Program-made: the position numbers and the translations under genes
Shown: one piece after another, positions 16,458-25,844 of the stretch
How the letters are laid out: the number at the start of each line of letters is the position of its first letter
How positions within the stretch are numbered: position 1 is the first letter of the stretch
Notes under the pieces: model-generated
Told to the model about the DNA's origin: nothing
Database searches by the model: none
The model's input: only the letters and a program-made list of their open reading frames with translations
DNA from: Abyssisolibacter fermentans
Lineage (GTDB): Bacteria > Bacillota > Clostridia > Tissierellales > MCWD3
Length of the DNA stretch: 35,765 nucleotides
Reading direction: 5' to 3'
NCBI RefSeq assembly: GCF_001559865.1
Contig: NZ_LOHE01000033.1
Location: 1 to 35,765, forward strand

Positions 16458-18899
16458 TTATTTAGTTGTAAATTTTAAATCCTCACCTTTATAGTCTATC
16501 ACTATATTGTCACTTTTTTCAATATCACCTTTTAATATTTCTTCAGATAATTTATCTTCTATTAGTTTTCTAACAGATCTTTTTAAAGGTCTAGCACCAT
16601 AGACTGGATTAAAGCCTTCTTTAGCTATATGCTTCATTGCTAACTCAGTAACCTCTATTTTTATATCTAATTTTTCTAATCTTTTTTGTAAATCAATTAT
16701 CATAAGCTTAACAATCTCATTTATATGATCTTCGTTTAAAGAATGGAATACTATAACCTCATCTATTCTATTTAAGAATTCTGGTCTAAAGGTTCTTCTA
16801 AGTTCATCCATTACATTTTCTTTCATTTTTTCATATTCATTTTTTTGAGCTTCTTCTTCATTTTCACTAACAGCAAATCCTAAAGTTTTTTGTTTTTTAA
16901 TTGTACTAGCACCTACATTTGAAGTCATAATTATAACTGAATTTTTAAAGTCAACGACTCTACCTTTTGAGTCAGTAAGCCTACCATCATCTAAGATTTG
17001 TAACAATATATTGAATACATCAGGGTGTGCTTTTTCTATTTCATCAAATAGTATAACACTATAAGGCTTTCTTCTAACTTTTTCAGTAAGCTGACCTGCT
17101 TCTTCATATCCTACATATCCTGGTGGAGAGCCAACTAATTTTGATACTGAATGTTTTTCCATGTATTCTGACATATCTATTCTAATCATAGCATCTTCTT
17201 CGCCAAATAAACTTTCAGCTAATGCTTTAGTTAATTCGGTTTTACCTACACCAGTTGGTCCTAAAAATATAAATGACCCTATAGGCTTTGTTGGATCTTT
17301 TAAACCAACTCTAGCTCTTCTAACTGCCTTTGATACTTCCTGAACAGCTTGCTTTTGTCCTATTACTCTTTTATGCAGAATCTCTTCAAGATTTAATAAT
17401 CTCTCGGATTCTTCCTCTGTCATTTTTATAACTGGTATACCAGTCCAATTGGAAACTACATAAGCTATATCATCATATTCAACAACTAAATCTTCAGATT
17501 TTTTGTTATTCTTCCACTGTGATTTCATTAAATCAATTTGACCTTTTAAAGTTTTCTCTCTATCTCTTAATTTTGCAGCTTTTTCAAAATTTTGAATTCT
17601 AACTGATGCTTCTTTTTCTGAGAGCAATTCATTTAGCTTTTCTTCTAATTCTTTAAGCTCAGGGGGTACTGTTATTGATTGTATTTTGATTCTGGAAGCA
17701 GCTTCGTCTATTAAATCAATTGCTTTGTCTGGCAAAAACCTATCTGCTATATATCTATATGACAGTTCTGCAGCAGCTTTAATAGCCTCATCACTTATTT
17801 TTACAGTATGATGAGCTTCATATTTATCTCTTAAACCTTCTAAAATTTTTATAGTATCTTCAACAGATGGCTCTTCTACCATTATAGGTTGAAGCCTTCT
17901 CTCTAATGCTGAATCTTTTTCAATATATTTTCTATACTCATCAAGCGTTGTAGCTCCTATTGCCTGTAATTCTCCTCTAGCTAATGCTGGCTTTAGTATA
18001 TTAGAAGCATCTATCGATCCTTCGCTAGCTCCTGCACCTATTATAGTATGAATTTCGTCAATAAATAGTATGACATCTCCAGAACTTTTGATTTCCTCCA
18101 TTGCTTTTTTTAATCTTTCTTCAAATTCTCCTCTATATTTTGCTCCTGCAATCATTGATGCTAAATCAAGAGTTATAACTCTTTTGTTTCTCAACATTTC
18201 TGGAACAATCCCATTTACAATCTCTTGTGCTAATCCTTCAGCTATTGCTGTTTTTCCAACTCCTGGCTCGCCTATCAAACAAGGATTGTTCTTCGTTCTT
18301 CTACTTAAAACTTGAATAACTCTCTCTATCTCTTTAAATCTGCCTATAACTGGATCTAGTTTTCCATCCTTTGCGTATTCATTTAAATCTCTACCATATT
18401 TATCTAATGTTGGTGTTTTAATACTTGTCTTTGATGATTTTTTATATTCATTATTTCCGTAGGCATTACTTAACATTTGTATGACCTCTTGTCTAGCCTT
18501 GCTTAAATCTATTCCTAAAGATTTAAGTAAGGCTCCCGCAACTCCTTCACCTTCTCTGATTAGTCCCAGTAATAAATGTTCTGTCCCTACATAATTATGC
18601 CCCAAGTTCTTTGCTTCTAAGAAACTCATTTCAAATACTTTTTTTACACGTGGAGTAAAGCCTAAGAGTTCATTTGGGCCTTCTCCATAACCTATTTTTT
18701 GTTTGATTTCTTCTCTTATTTTATCTAAATCAACACCTAAATTTACCAATGCCCTAGCAGCAATTCCTTCATTCTCTCTAAGCAAACCTAACAATAAATG
18801 TTCTGTCCCTACATAGTTGTGCCGCATACTTCTTGCTTCATCTTGTGCTAAGATTATTACTTTTTGTGCTCTTTCTGTAAATCTACCAAAAAAAGCCAT
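16458..18899 (-). CDS. clpC: ATP-dependent Clp protease ATP-binding subunit ClpC
   Basis: A class I Hsp100 unfoldase of 813 aa that feeds ClpP, including arginine-phosphorylated clients. It has two N-terminal Clp repeats (both carrying [13 protein letters not shown]) and AAA domain D1 with Walker A GEPGVGKT near residue 210. A UVR coiled segment near 420-455 ([16 protein letters not shown]) is the ClpC hallmark and the McsB/MecA adaptor site. Domain D2 has Walker A GPTGVGKT near 545. AGGAGG precedes the ATG. It is the last gene of ctsR-mcsA-mcsB-clpC and is controlled by CtsR. Confidence 0.97.
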   Translation of the reverse strand: MAFFGRFTERAQKVIILAQDEARSMRHNYVGTEHLLLGLLRENEGIAARALVNLGVDLDKIREEIKQKIGYGEGPNELLGFTPRVKKVFEMSFLEAKNLGHNYVGTEHLLLGLIREGEGVAGALLKSLGIDLSKARQEVIQMLSNAYGNNEYKKSSKTSIKTPTLDKYGRDLNEYAKDGKLDPVIGRFKEIERVIQVLSRRTKNNPCLIGEPGVGKTAIAEGLAQEIVNGIVPEMLRNKRVITLDLASMIAGAKYRGEFEERLKKAMEEIKSSGDVILFIDEIHTIIGAGASEGSIDASNILKPALARGELQAIGATTLDEYRKYIEKDSALERRLQPIMVEEPSVEDTIKILEGLRDKYEAHHTVKISDEAIKAAAELSYRYIADRFLPDKAIDLIDEAASRIKIQSITVPPELKELEEKLNELLSEKEASVRIQNFEKAAKLRDREKTLKGQIDLMKSQWKNNKKSEDLVVEYDDIAYVVSNWTGIPVIKMTEEESERLLNLEEILHKRVIGQKQAVQEVSKAVRRARVGLKDPTKPIGSFIFLGPTGVGKTELTKALAESLFGEEDAMIRIDMSEYMEKHSVSKLVGSPPGYVGYEEAGQLTEKVRRKPYSVILFDEIEKAHPDVFNILLQILDDGRLTDSKGRVVDFKNSVIIMTSNVGASTIKKQKTLGFAVSENEEEAQKNEYEKMKENVMDELRRTFRPEFLNRIDEVIVFHSLNEDHINEIVKLMIIDLQKRLEKLDIKIEVTELAMKHIAKEGFNPVYGARPLKRSVRKLIEDKLSEEILKGDIEKSDNIVIDYKGEDLKFTTK

Positions 18900-18912
18900 G
18901 AAATTTCACCTC

Positions 18913-19938
18913 CTATTTATTTAACACCTTCCTTAAAATATCAGCTCTTTTAATACTAATTTCATGTTGATTTGAGCTTGTATAATTATTTTTTTGTATA
19001 GTAAAAGGCTGTACTTCAATCATTAATTTGTTAATTGTAAAATAGTCCATATTACCAATTAATCCCATTGCGTGTCCCATTCTAATGTCTGATAACAACT
19101 TCATTGCTTCGTTTAAACTAATAATTCTTGCATTTTTCAACACGCCAAATGCCCTAAAAACTTTGTCTTCTACTGCTATTTTTCCTTTGCTTAAAATCAT
19201 TTCTCTAGATATTCTTTCCTTTGATAATATTTGCAATACAATATTTTTAAGCTTTTGAATAATTTCTTCTTCTGTTTCTCCTAAAGTTATTTGATTTGAA
19301 ATTTGAAATATATTGCCTGATATATCTGTACCTTCTCCATATAAACCTCTTATTGTAATTCCTATTTGAGAAACTGCTTGCAAAATTTTGTTTATCTGCC
19401 TTGTCAAAACCAAGCATGGTAAATGAACCATTGCAGAAACCCTTAAGCCGGTTCCCACATTAGTAGGACAAGCAGTTAAATAACCTAATCTTTCATCAAA
19501 TGCGTAATTTATATTTTTTTCAATAGCATCATCCATTGAACTGCATATTTGCCAAGCTCTTTCAAAATTAAATCCAGGCAATAATACTTGTATTCTTATA
19601 TGATCTTCTTCATTAACCATTACTACTTGTTTTTCATCATTATCTATTATAAATGCACTTTTGTCACTATTTTTGACTAACCCTTTACTAATTAAATGTT
19701 CTTCCACATATGAATTTTTTTGTATTATATTCATATCCTTTAGCTGATGAAAATTACACTCATTAAAAACTCTTTTTTCATTATCCACTGATTTTTTAAC
19801 TTTTTCTATGATTTCACTTGAAGTATTATCATCTAACATATGAGGAAATTTATATTCCTTTATATTTCTAGCGAGTCTTATTCTGCTACTTATAACAATA
19901 TCTTTATCGCTTCCTTCTCCTTCAAGCCACTTACTCAT
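18913..19938 (-). CDS. mcsB: Protein arginine kinase McsB
   Basis: A phosphagen-kinase-fold enzyme of 341 aa that phosphorylates arginine residues on CtsR and on proteins destined for ClpCP. The ATP-binding arginine cluster is VISSRIRLARNI near the N-terminus. The guanidino-kinase core shows NEEDHIRIQ and CPTNVGTGLRVSAMVHLP. It starts with ATG after GGTGGTG and ends 13 bases before clpC. The 178-base gap to mcsA is unusual for this operon and is filled by a structured insert. Confidence 0.96.
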   Translation of the reverse strand: MSKWLEGEGSDKDIVISSRIRLARNIKEYKFPHMLDDNTSSEIIEKVKKSVDNEKRVFNECNFHQLKDMNIIQKNSYVEEHLISKGLVKNSDKSAFIIDNDEKQVVMVNEEDHIRIQVLLPGFNFERAWQICSSMDDAIEKNINYAFDERLGYLTACPTNVGTGLRVSAMVHLPCLVLTRQINKILQAVSQIGITIRGLYGEGTDISGNIFQISNQITLGETEEEIIQKLKNIVLQILSKERISREMILSKGKIAVEDKVFRAFGVLKNARIISLNEAMKLLSDIRMGHAMGLIGNMDYFTINKLMIEVQPFTIQKNNYTSSNQHEISIKRADILRKVLNK

Positions 19939-19957
19939 AAAATCACCACCCTATTCC

Positions 19958-20115
19958 CAGATTATTCATAGAAAATTAAATACTCTACTGTATCCTTCTG
20001 TTTAGAAAAAATCCATTAAATTCTCGACGTACCAACTCGGTATGCCTTCGAATTCACTGAAATCTTCTAATTCAGAAACTTACAGCAGATTATTCAACGT
20101 TATATGAATAATCAG
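19958..20115. repeat. MITE-like insert between mcsA and mcsB
   Basis: A 158-bp segment bounded by near-perfect 13-bp inverted ends, CAGATTATTCATA (19958-19970) and TATGAATAATCAG (20103-20115). It contains an internal hairpin GATTATTCA/TGAATAATC at the right end (20088-20113). It codes for nothing evident and begins 2 bases after the mcsA stop. In most Firmicutes mcsA and mcsB are nearly adjacent. No target-site duplication is obvious. Confidence 0.5.
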
Positions 20116-20117
20116 GT

Positions 20118-20639
20118 CTATTTACATCCTTCAAGCTTTTGATTAAGTTCTTTTATTTTATCTCTTAGAATAACTGCCTGTTCAAATTCTTCTTTACTCA
20201 CTACTATATCTAATTCTTTTTTCAATTTGTCAATTTCTTTAGCAATCTTAATTTTCCCACTAGATTTGCGAGGTAATTTCCCAATATGCTCTTCATGTCC
20301 ATGAAGTCTCTTATATAAAGACTTTATTTTGAATTTAAATGTTTCATAACACTTGGGACAACCAAACCTACCTATTTTCCTAAATTGATCGTACGTCATA
20401 CCACATCTTGGACATTGAATAATATCAGTATATTTCTTTTTTATAGACTCTTCACCATTATTATCTACTAATCCTGTGAAAAATTGATTAAATAATAGCG
20501 GTGAATCATTAAAATGATCTTCTAAATATTTATTGTTCTTAGCACAATCTTCACATAAATGTAGTTCTGTTTTTTCTCCGTTAATAATCTTGGTTAAATG
20601 TATTGTAGCTGTCTTTTTTCCACATTCACTACACAGCAT
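20118..20639 (-). CDS. mcsA: McsA, zinc-binding activator of McsB
   Basis: A 173-aa protein with two treble-clef-like CxxC pairs at the N-terminus (Cys3/Cys6, Cys29/Cys32). A second set lies in the middle (CPRCG, CPKCY). A UVR motif forms the C-terminal 40 residues (FEQAVILRDKIKELNQKL). McsA activates the arginine kinase McsB and senses metal or thiol stress. AGGAGG precedes the ATG, which lies 11 bases after ctsR. Length and layout are standard. Confidence 0.95.
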   Translation of the reverse strand: MLCSECGKKTATIHLTKIINGEKTELHLCEDCAKNNKYLEDHFNDSPLLFNQFFTGLVDNNGEESIKKKYTDIIQCPRCGMTYDQFRKIGRFGCPKCYETFKFKIKSLYKRLHGHEEHIGKLPRKSSGKIKIAKEIDKLKKELDIVVSKEEFEQAVILRDKIKELNQKLEGCK

Positions 20640-20650
20640 ATTACTACCTC

Positions 20651-21112
20651 CTATTCTCTTAATAATGATAATAACATTTCCTTTAATATGCTTGCTCTTA
20701 AGTAGTTTCTATACTCAGGCATAATATTTAAAGCTCTGTCACACAAAATTGCTTTCATCAAGTTACATTCTCTATGTGTTATTACTGATTGATCTATTAA
20801 ATTATCAATAATTCTGTAAGCATTGTCTTTAGTAATTGAGTTTCCTATTTTATTTAATATTACATCTTGAATATTTTTATTATTATTAATATTAACCTTC
20901 ACAATCTTTATATACCCACCACCACCTCTTCGGCTTTCAATATAATAACCTCTATCATTAGTAAATCGTGTAGATAGTACATAATTGATTTGCGACGAGG
21001 CACAGTTAAATCTCTGTGCTAAATGATTTCTTTGTATTTCAACAGAATTTTTATTTGTTTCTGAAAGTAAAGCTTTAATGAAAGTCTCGATAGTATCACT
21101 AATTTTTGTCAT
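20651..21112 (-). CDS. ctsR: Transcriptional repressor CtsR
   Basis: Class III heat-shock repressor of 153 aa. The N-terminal winged helix (ISDTIETFIKALL, then LAQRFNCASSQINYVLSTRF) has the glycine-rich wing RRGGGGYIKI, which is the protein's thermosensor in B. subtilis. The C-terminal dimerisation and McsB-target domain follows. AGAGGTG precedes the ATG. It is the first gene of ctsR-mcsA-mcsB-clpC and should repress its own operon through the operator immediately upstream. Confidence 0.97.
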   Translation of the reverse strand: MTKISDTIETFIKALLSETNKNSVEIQRNHLAQRFNCASSQINYVLSTRFTNDRGYYIESRRGGGGYIKIVKVNINNNKNIQDVILNKIGNSITKDNAYRIIDNLIDQSVITHRECNLMKAILCDRALNIMPEYRNYLRASILKEMLLSLLRE

Positions 21113-21130
21113 TAAATCACCTCTTTCGAC

Positions 21131-21147
21131 TTTGACTTTCTTTGACC
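21131..21147 (-). promoter_or_regulatory. CtsR operator
   Basis: On the minus strand the heptad direct repeat GGTCAAA-GAA-AGTCAAA matches the CtsR box (A/G-GTCAAA-N3-A/G-GTCAAA) exactly. It covers the predicted transcription start, just downstream of the -10 box. Confidence 0.92.
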
Positions 21148-21155
21148 TTTATAAT

Positions 21156-21184
21156 ATTTTATATCCAATTTCAATAAATTTCAA
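21156..21184 (-). promoter_or_regulatory. Promoter of the ctsR operon
   Basis: On the minus strand TTGAAA, 17 bases, TAAAAT, each 5/6 to consensus. The CtsR box begins about 9 bases after the -10 element, as expected for repression. Confidence 0.75.
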
Positions 21185-21231
21185 ACATTTTTAATATATT
21201 CTTTAATTATATTATTACACCATTTTAAACT

Positions 21232-21270
21232 TAGGATTATCTAAAAACTAAAAGATTTTAGACAATCCTT
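21232..21270. terminator. Hairpin after the GNAT gene, possible terminator
   Basis: AGGATT-A-TCTAAAA and TTTTAGA-C-AATCCT pair around a short loop, with TTTT on the plus side. The minus-strand tail is poor in T, so as a terminator for the GNAT gene it is only moderate. Confidence 0.4.
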
Positions 21271-21285
21271 TTGATAGTACTATTA

Positions 21286-21720
21286 TTAATCATTAAACTC
21301 ATATACTAATATTTCTTCTTCATCTTCGATTCGTCCTGTCCTTTTAAACCCTATGCTTTCATATACATGTAGTCCTCTTTTATTTTCTGGTTCTGTACTC
21401 GTATGAAATTTCTTACAATTATATTTATCTTTAACAAGTTTTATTAATTTCTTTACTGCTTCTTTGCCATATCCTTTATTTTGATGTTCCTTTGCTATGT
21501 ATAATCTAACCATCCAATACTCATCTTTATCTTCATGATCAATGGCATATAGGGTAAATCCCACTAATGTATCATCATTATAAATACAGAATGGATACCA
21601 ATCTTCATATACATAAGCTTGAGCAAGAGACACCACATTGCTCGCTACATAATCTAATTCAGGCATCTCTATACATGCCCAATAATTACTCTCATTTACC
21701 GGTTCTAATTTAATATTCAT
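21286..21720 (-). CDS. GNAT-family N-acetyltransferase (BltD/diamine-type)
   Basis: A 144-aa single GNAT domain. Motif A, which binds the acetyl-CoA pyrophosphate, is VRLYIAKEHQNKGYGKEAV, with Q80-x-x-G-x-G85. The C-terminal YESIGFKRTGRIEDEE matches the usual Tyr/Gly-Phe end of the fold. The general pattern (KLEPVNESNYWACIEM, YEDWYPFCIYNDDTLVGF) resembles spermine/spermidine acetyltransferases of the BltD group, but the substrate cannot be fixed from sequence. GGGGAG precedes the ATG. It lies between the EF-G-like gene, whose terminator is just upstream, and the ctsR operon. Confidence 0.85.
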   Translation of the reverse strand: MNIKLEPVNESNYWACIEMPELDYVASNVVSLAQAYVYEDWYPFCIYNDDTLVGFTLYAIDHEDKDEYWMVRLYIAKEHQNKGYGKEAVKKLIKLVKDKYNCKKFHTSTEPENKRGLHVYESIGFKRTGRIEDEEEILVYEFND

Positions 21721-21785
21721 ATATACTCCCCTTTATTTGTAATTAATAGACCAAAATAACCCAATTCATTCACATTAAAAATTTA

Positions 21786-21812
21786 TAAAAAGCCGTCAAA
21801 TTTTTGACGGCT
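21786..21812 (-). terminator. Terminator of the EF-G-like gene
   Basis: On the minus strand AGCCGTCAA-AAATT-TTGACGGCT followed by TTTTTATAAAT. This is a strong intrinsic terminator 10 bases after the stop codon. Confidence 0.9.
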
Positions 21813-21821
21813 TATACTATA

Positions 21822-23891
21822 CTATTCTTTTTCTGCTTTTGCTTCCTCTATTATTTTTTCACTAAGATTAGCAGGAATTTCATCATATCTTTCAAATTCC
21901 ATTGTAAAGCTTCCTCTTGCTTGAGTCATGGACTTAAGATCTATTGTATATTTAAACATTTCTGACATTGGAGCTTCTGCTGCTACTAATTGACTCCCGT
22001 CTTGTAACTGCTCCATACCAAGTATTTTCCCTCTTCTCTTATTCATATCTCCCATTATATCGCCCATATATTCTTCTGGAATATTGATAGCTACTTTCAT
22101 AATTGGCTCTAACAGAATAGGCTTAGCCTTTTCGACACCTTTTTTAAATGCTATTGATGCCGCCATTCTAAACGCCATTTCATTTGAATCAACTGGATGA
22201 TATGAGCCATCATATAATGTAGCTTTTATATTAACAACAGGATAACCTGCAAGTACTCCTTTTTTGACACAATCTCTTAATCCCTTTTCAACTGCTGGTA
22301 TATAGTTTCTTGGTACAGAACCACCAAATATCTTTTCTTCAAATTCAAATACTTCATTTGAAGGCGCAAATTTAATATATACATCACCATATTGTCCTGC
22401 ACCACCAGATTGTTTCTTGTGTTTACCTTGTACATCAGATGTACCTTTTATTGTTTCTCTATATGCAATCTTTGGATCTTGTAATTCAATATTTACTCCA
22501 AATATATCTTTAAGCTTTGATTTAATAACTTCTATTTGTTTATATCCCTGACCTCCAACTAATAACTCTTTTGTTTCCTTGTCTCTATTAACAGAAAATG
22601 TTACATCCTCATCTTTTAGTCTTTGTAAAGCTGGACCCATTTTATCTTCGTCTACTTTACTAACAGGATAAGCAGCCATAAATAAAGTTGGTTGAGGAAA
22701 CTCTATATTATCAAATTTAATAGGTGCATCTTTAGAGCATAATGTATCTCCAGTATTTGTATTATTAAGCTTAGCTACTGCCCCGATATCTCCCGCAGTC
22801 ATCTTTGTCATTTCAATTTGCTCTTTACCTCTTAAAACAAATATAGTACCCATCTTTTCTTTCTCATCTTTATTAGTATTTAAAACCTCATCGTCTTTCT
22901 TTACCTCTCCTGAAACAACTTTAAATAATGAAATTTGTCCAACATAAGGGTCAGCTATAGTTTTAAAAACCATTGCTGAAAAAGGTTCATTAGTATCTAT
23001 TTTTCTTTCTACTTCTTCTTCTGTATTCGGATTAACACCTACACATTTTTTTTCATCTGCTGGTGAAGGCATATATTCATAAATTAGATTCAATAGTTCA
23101 TTCATACCTATTTCTTTTGAACATGAACCACATAATATAGGAATTAATTTACCTTGTAATACACCTTCTCTTAATCCTTTATGAATTTCTTCTATGGTAA
23201 ATTCTTCTCCTTCAAAATACTTCTCTAAAAGTTCATCATTACTCTCTGCCACAGCTTCTACTAACATCTCTCTAAATGGATTTACTTGATCCATCATATC
23301 AGCTGGAACTTCTGACTGCACAGCTTTTTTTCCTTCAAAGATTTTAGCTTTCATATCTGCTATATTTACCAATCCTTTGAAATTGTCCGCTGAACCTATT
23401 GGCATTTGGAAAGGTACTATTGATTTGCCAAATTTCTCTCTTAATTCATTGATAATCTTGTCTATGTTTACGTTTTCCTTATCCATTTTATTAACAAAGA
23501 TTATAGTTGGTAAGTTTCTTTCTCTAGTGTACTTCCATGATTTTTCAGTTCCGACTTCTATACCTGCTGAAGCATCTACTACAATAACTGCTCCTCTAAC
23601 TACTTTTAATGCACTATACACTTCCCCAATAAAATCAAAATATCCTGGAGTATCCAAAACATTAAATTTATGCTCTTGCCATTCTATTGGTATTAAGGAT
23701 GTGCTAATTGAAACCTGTCTATCTTTTTCTTGTTTTGTATAGTCAGAAATTGTAGTTCCCTCTTCAACTTTTCCCATTCTCTTTATACTACCTATTGAAA
23801 ATAACAATGCCTCTGTTAATGTTGTTTTTCCGCTTCCTCCATGTCCTAATAAAGCAACATTTCTTATTTTGTCAGCACCATAATTTTTCAT
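21822..23891 (-). CDS. Elongation factor G-like translational GTPase (EF-G2 type)
   Basis: A 689-aa EF-G paralogue with all five EF-G domains. The G1 loop is GHGGSGKTT (16-23) rather than the AHIDAGKT of true EF-G. G3 is DTPGY (80-84), with Tyr84 where the catalytic His normally stands. G4 is NKMD (134-137). Domain IV and V signatures are present (GGAGQYGDVYIKF, APMSEMFKYTIDLKSMTQAR). These substitutions define the EF-G-like subfamily, whose role is poorly known and which seldom replaces canonical EF-G. The ATG at 23891 has GGGGGA upstream and is preferred to one at 23915. The gene stands alone with its own terminator. Confidence 0.9.
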   Translation of the reverse strand: MKNYGADKIRNVALLGHGGSGKTTLTEALLFSIGSIKRMGKVEEGTTISDYTKQEKDRQVSISTSLIPIEWQEHKFNVLDTPGYFDFIGEVYSALKVVRGAVIVVDASAGIEVGTEKSWKYTRERNLPTIIFVNKMDKENVNIDKIINELREKFGKSIVPFQMPIGSADNFKGLVNIADMKAKIFEGKKAVQSEVPADMMDQVNPFREMLVEAVAESNDELLEKYFEGEEFTIEEIHKGLREGVLQGKLIPILCGSCSKEIGMNELLNLIYEYMPSPADEKKCVGVNPNTEEEVERKIDTNEPFSAMVFKTIADPYVGQISLFKVVSGEVKKDDEVLNTNKDEKEKMGTIFVLRGKEQIEMTKMTAGDIGAVAKLNNTNTGDTLCSKDAPIKFDNIEFPQPTLFMAAYPVSKVDEDKMGPALQRLKDEDVTFSVNRDKETKELLVGGQGYKQIEVIKSKLKDIFGVNIELQDPKIAYRETIKGTSDVQGKHKKQSGGAGQYGDVYIKFAPSNEVFEFEEKIFGGSVPRNYIPAVEKGLRDCVKKGVLAGYPVVNIKATLYDGSYHPVDSNEMAFRMAASIAFKKGVEKAKPILLEPIMKVAINIPEEYMGDIMGDMNKRRGKILGMEQLQDGSQLVAAEAPMSEMFKYTIDLKSMTQARGSFTMEFERYDEIPANLSEKIIEEAKAEKE

Positions 23892-23915
23892 AAATAATTC
23901 CCCCTCGATATGCAT

Positions 23916-24578
23916 TATATTTGGTACATCCTTTTTTTATGTTTTACCGCTTTATAATAAAGTGTTGATTTTTTGATGGAATAATAATATTATTCTATAA
24001 TAATAGTAAAATTCCTTTTTTTATTGAACTCTTTTTATACTTTTTTGTTGATAATTTCATCAATTTATAACTAACACAATAAAAATGAAATGTAAAAAAT
24101 TTTTTACTGCGAATATTGTTGCAAATATTTTATAGTTTATTGACTACAATATTTTATACTATAGATTGTTATAATATGCATGTTTTCCATATATTAAATT
24201 TAAATTCCTTTGTTTATCTCTCATTACCTTGTTAATTTTTGCTATTATTATTTAAAAACTATGTTACAATAATAATAGATTATAAATCAGCTATGTTTTT
24301 AATATGTTTTTGCTAGTTAAATAATATTAAATCACATTATTTAGCTAAGCTAAAACACCACTTTAGGTAGTTAGAATAAATTTTAAAAATCGACAAAAAA
24401 GTCTTTATTATTTAGTTTAAAGAAGACTTTGTTTAAAATCTATATAAGGAAATTATATTAAACCTTAATTATTCATATTAACATTAATTTATTTATATAA
24501 TATTTAATTCTCTATGAATAATCTAGTTGATAAAATATTAATTTCATATAGATTATAAATAAAAAGGGGGTTTATAAA
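23916..24578. other. Divergent intergenic region, EF-G-like gene / hisC
   Basis: About 660 bases of very AT-rich sequence without a credible gene on either strand. Two structures stand out. One is AAGTCTT-N17-AAGACTT (24399-24429), which on the minus strand runs into six T residues and so looks like an orphan terminator. The other is an inverted pair ATTATTCATA/TATGAATAAT (24468-24477, 24513-24522) sharing the end motif of the mcsA-mcsB insert. Confidence 0.6.
24527..24554 (+). promoter_or_regulatory. Possible promoter of the hisC-type gene
   Basis: TTGATA, 16 bases, TAGATT ending 24 bases before the ATG, followed by GGGGG as ribosome site. The -10 match is modest and the background is AT-rich. 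Confidence 0.35.
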
Positions 24579-25661
24579 ATGTCTATATCTTTCAGAAAGG
24601 AAATAAAAGATTTAGTAGCTTACAAACCAGGAAAACCTATAGAAGATGTTAAAAGAGAATATGGTTTAACTGATGTCATTAAATTGGCTTCTAATGAAAA
24701 CCCACTTGGAGCTTCTCCAAAGGTTAAAGAAGCACTAAAAAAAGTCATGGATGAATTTGCTTTATATCCTGATGGTAATTGTACAGAACTAAAAAATGCA
24801 ATAAGCAAAAAATTTAATGTTCAGCCTACACAAGTTTTACCAAGTGCTGGTTCTGATGAAATGGTTGATATGATAGCCAAAACATTTGTAAATCATGGTG
24901 ATGAAATTATTATGGCTGACATAACATTTCCTAGATATATAGCTACAACTAAAATGATGGGTGGAATCCCAGTAATTGTTCCTCTTAAAAATTGGACTTA
25001 TGACCTTGATGGTATTTTAGAAAAAATAACACCTAAAACAAAAATTATATGGCTTTGTAATCCAAATAATCCAACTGGTACAATGGTTACCGAAAATGAA
25101 ATATTAAACTTTTTAAAAAAAGTACCTAGTAATGTCATTGTTATATACGATGAAGCATACAACGAATATGTAACAAGAGATGATTATCCAAAAAATAGTG
25201 TAAATCTTTTAAAAGACTACTCCAATTTAATAATTCTAAAAACATTTTCTAAAATGTATGGATTAGCTTCTTTAAGAGTTGGTTATACTATTTCATCAGA
25301 AGAAATTATAGCTAATATTAATAAAATAAGATGTCCATTTGACGTTAATAGATTTGCTCAAGCTGCTGCATTAGCTGCCTTACAAGATGAAGATTTTGTG
25401 AAAAAATGCTATGAACTTAATAAACAAGGTAAAGAATATTTATATTCTGAATTTGACAAAATGGGCTTTGAATACCCAAAATCAGAAACTAATCATATCT
25501 TTGTTAATGTTGAGCAAGACGCTCAACAAGTATTCTTAGAGCTACAAAAGCGCGGCATGATCATTAGACCTATGATGGGAACTTGGATAAGAGTTTCTAT
25601 AGGAACTATGGAACAAAATAAGCTATTTATAGAAAAATTAAAAGAAGTGTTAAAAAAATAA
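24579..25661 (+). CDS. hisC: PLP-dependent aminotransferase, histidinol-phosphate type
   Basis: A fold-type I aminotransferase of 360 aa with the HisC pattern. It has the substrate loop LASNENPLGASPKV, NPNNPTG at 161-167, the PLP-binding Asp191 in YDEAYNEY, and Lys225 in KTFSKMYGLASLRVGY. It is the only rightward gene in the window and is not in a histidine operon. Such stand-alone HisC proteins may serve histidine synthesis or act on phenylalanine and tyrosine, so the exact substrate is open. A strong GGGGG site precedes the ATG, and two terminators follow. Confidence 0.88.
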   Translation: MSISFRKEIKDLVAYKPGKPIEDVKREYGLTDVIKLASNENPLGASPKVKEALKKVMDEFALYPDGNCTELKNAISKKFNVQPTQVLPSAGSDEMVDMIAKTFVNHGDEIIMADITFPRYIATTKMMGGIPVIVPLKNWTYDLDGILEKITPKTKIIWLCNPNNPTGTMVTENEILNFLKKVPSNVIVIYDEAYNEYVTRDDYPKNSVNLLKDYSNLIILKTFSKMYGLASLRVGYTISSEEIIANINKIRCPFDVNRFAQAAALAALQDEDFVKKCYELNKQGKEYLYSEFDKMGFEYPKSETNHIFVNVEQDAQQVFLELQKRGMIIRPMMGTWIRVSIGTMEQNKLFIEKLKEVLKK

Positions 25662-25680
25662 ATTCTTTATTAATATTTAT

Positions 25681-25731
25681 ATACATAACGAAAATAATAT
25701 ATATTTTTAAATCTTATAATTTCGTATGTAT
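25681..25731. repeat. Small inverted-repeat element after hisC
   Basis: ATACATAACGAAA and TTTCGTATGTAT form a 12-bp stem with a 1-base bulge around an AT-rich loop. A close relative with the same arms lies in the nrdJ leader at 30740-30799. Confidence 0.5.
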
Positions 25732-25772
25732 TATAAAAATAAAGAGCACATTAGGCTCTTTATTTTTATTTT
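25731..25772. terminator. Bidirectional terminator after hisC
   Basis: AAAGAGC-ACATTAG-GCTCTTT (25741-25761) is flanked by T-rich tracts on both strands (TATTTTTATTTT on plus, ATTTTTATAA on minus). Confidence 0.85.
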
Positions 25773-25811
25773 AAGGTGAAATCAAAAATCTTTAATATTT
25801 GCAAATGGTTA

Positions 25812-25844
25812 CTCTTGCTACTAAGTTAGCAGGAGTTTTATTTT
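25812..25844 (+). terminator. Second terminator for rightward transcription
   Basis: CTCTTGCTA-CTAAGT-TAGCAGGAG is followed by TTTTATTTT, which overlaps the stop of the convergent small gene. The minus strand has no T-run, so it acts rightward. Confidence 0.7.

Noticed and set aside
23377-23742. 121-codon + strand open frame
   Set aside because: It lies wholly antisense to the well-conserved EF-G-like gene and has no ribosome site or recognisable domain.
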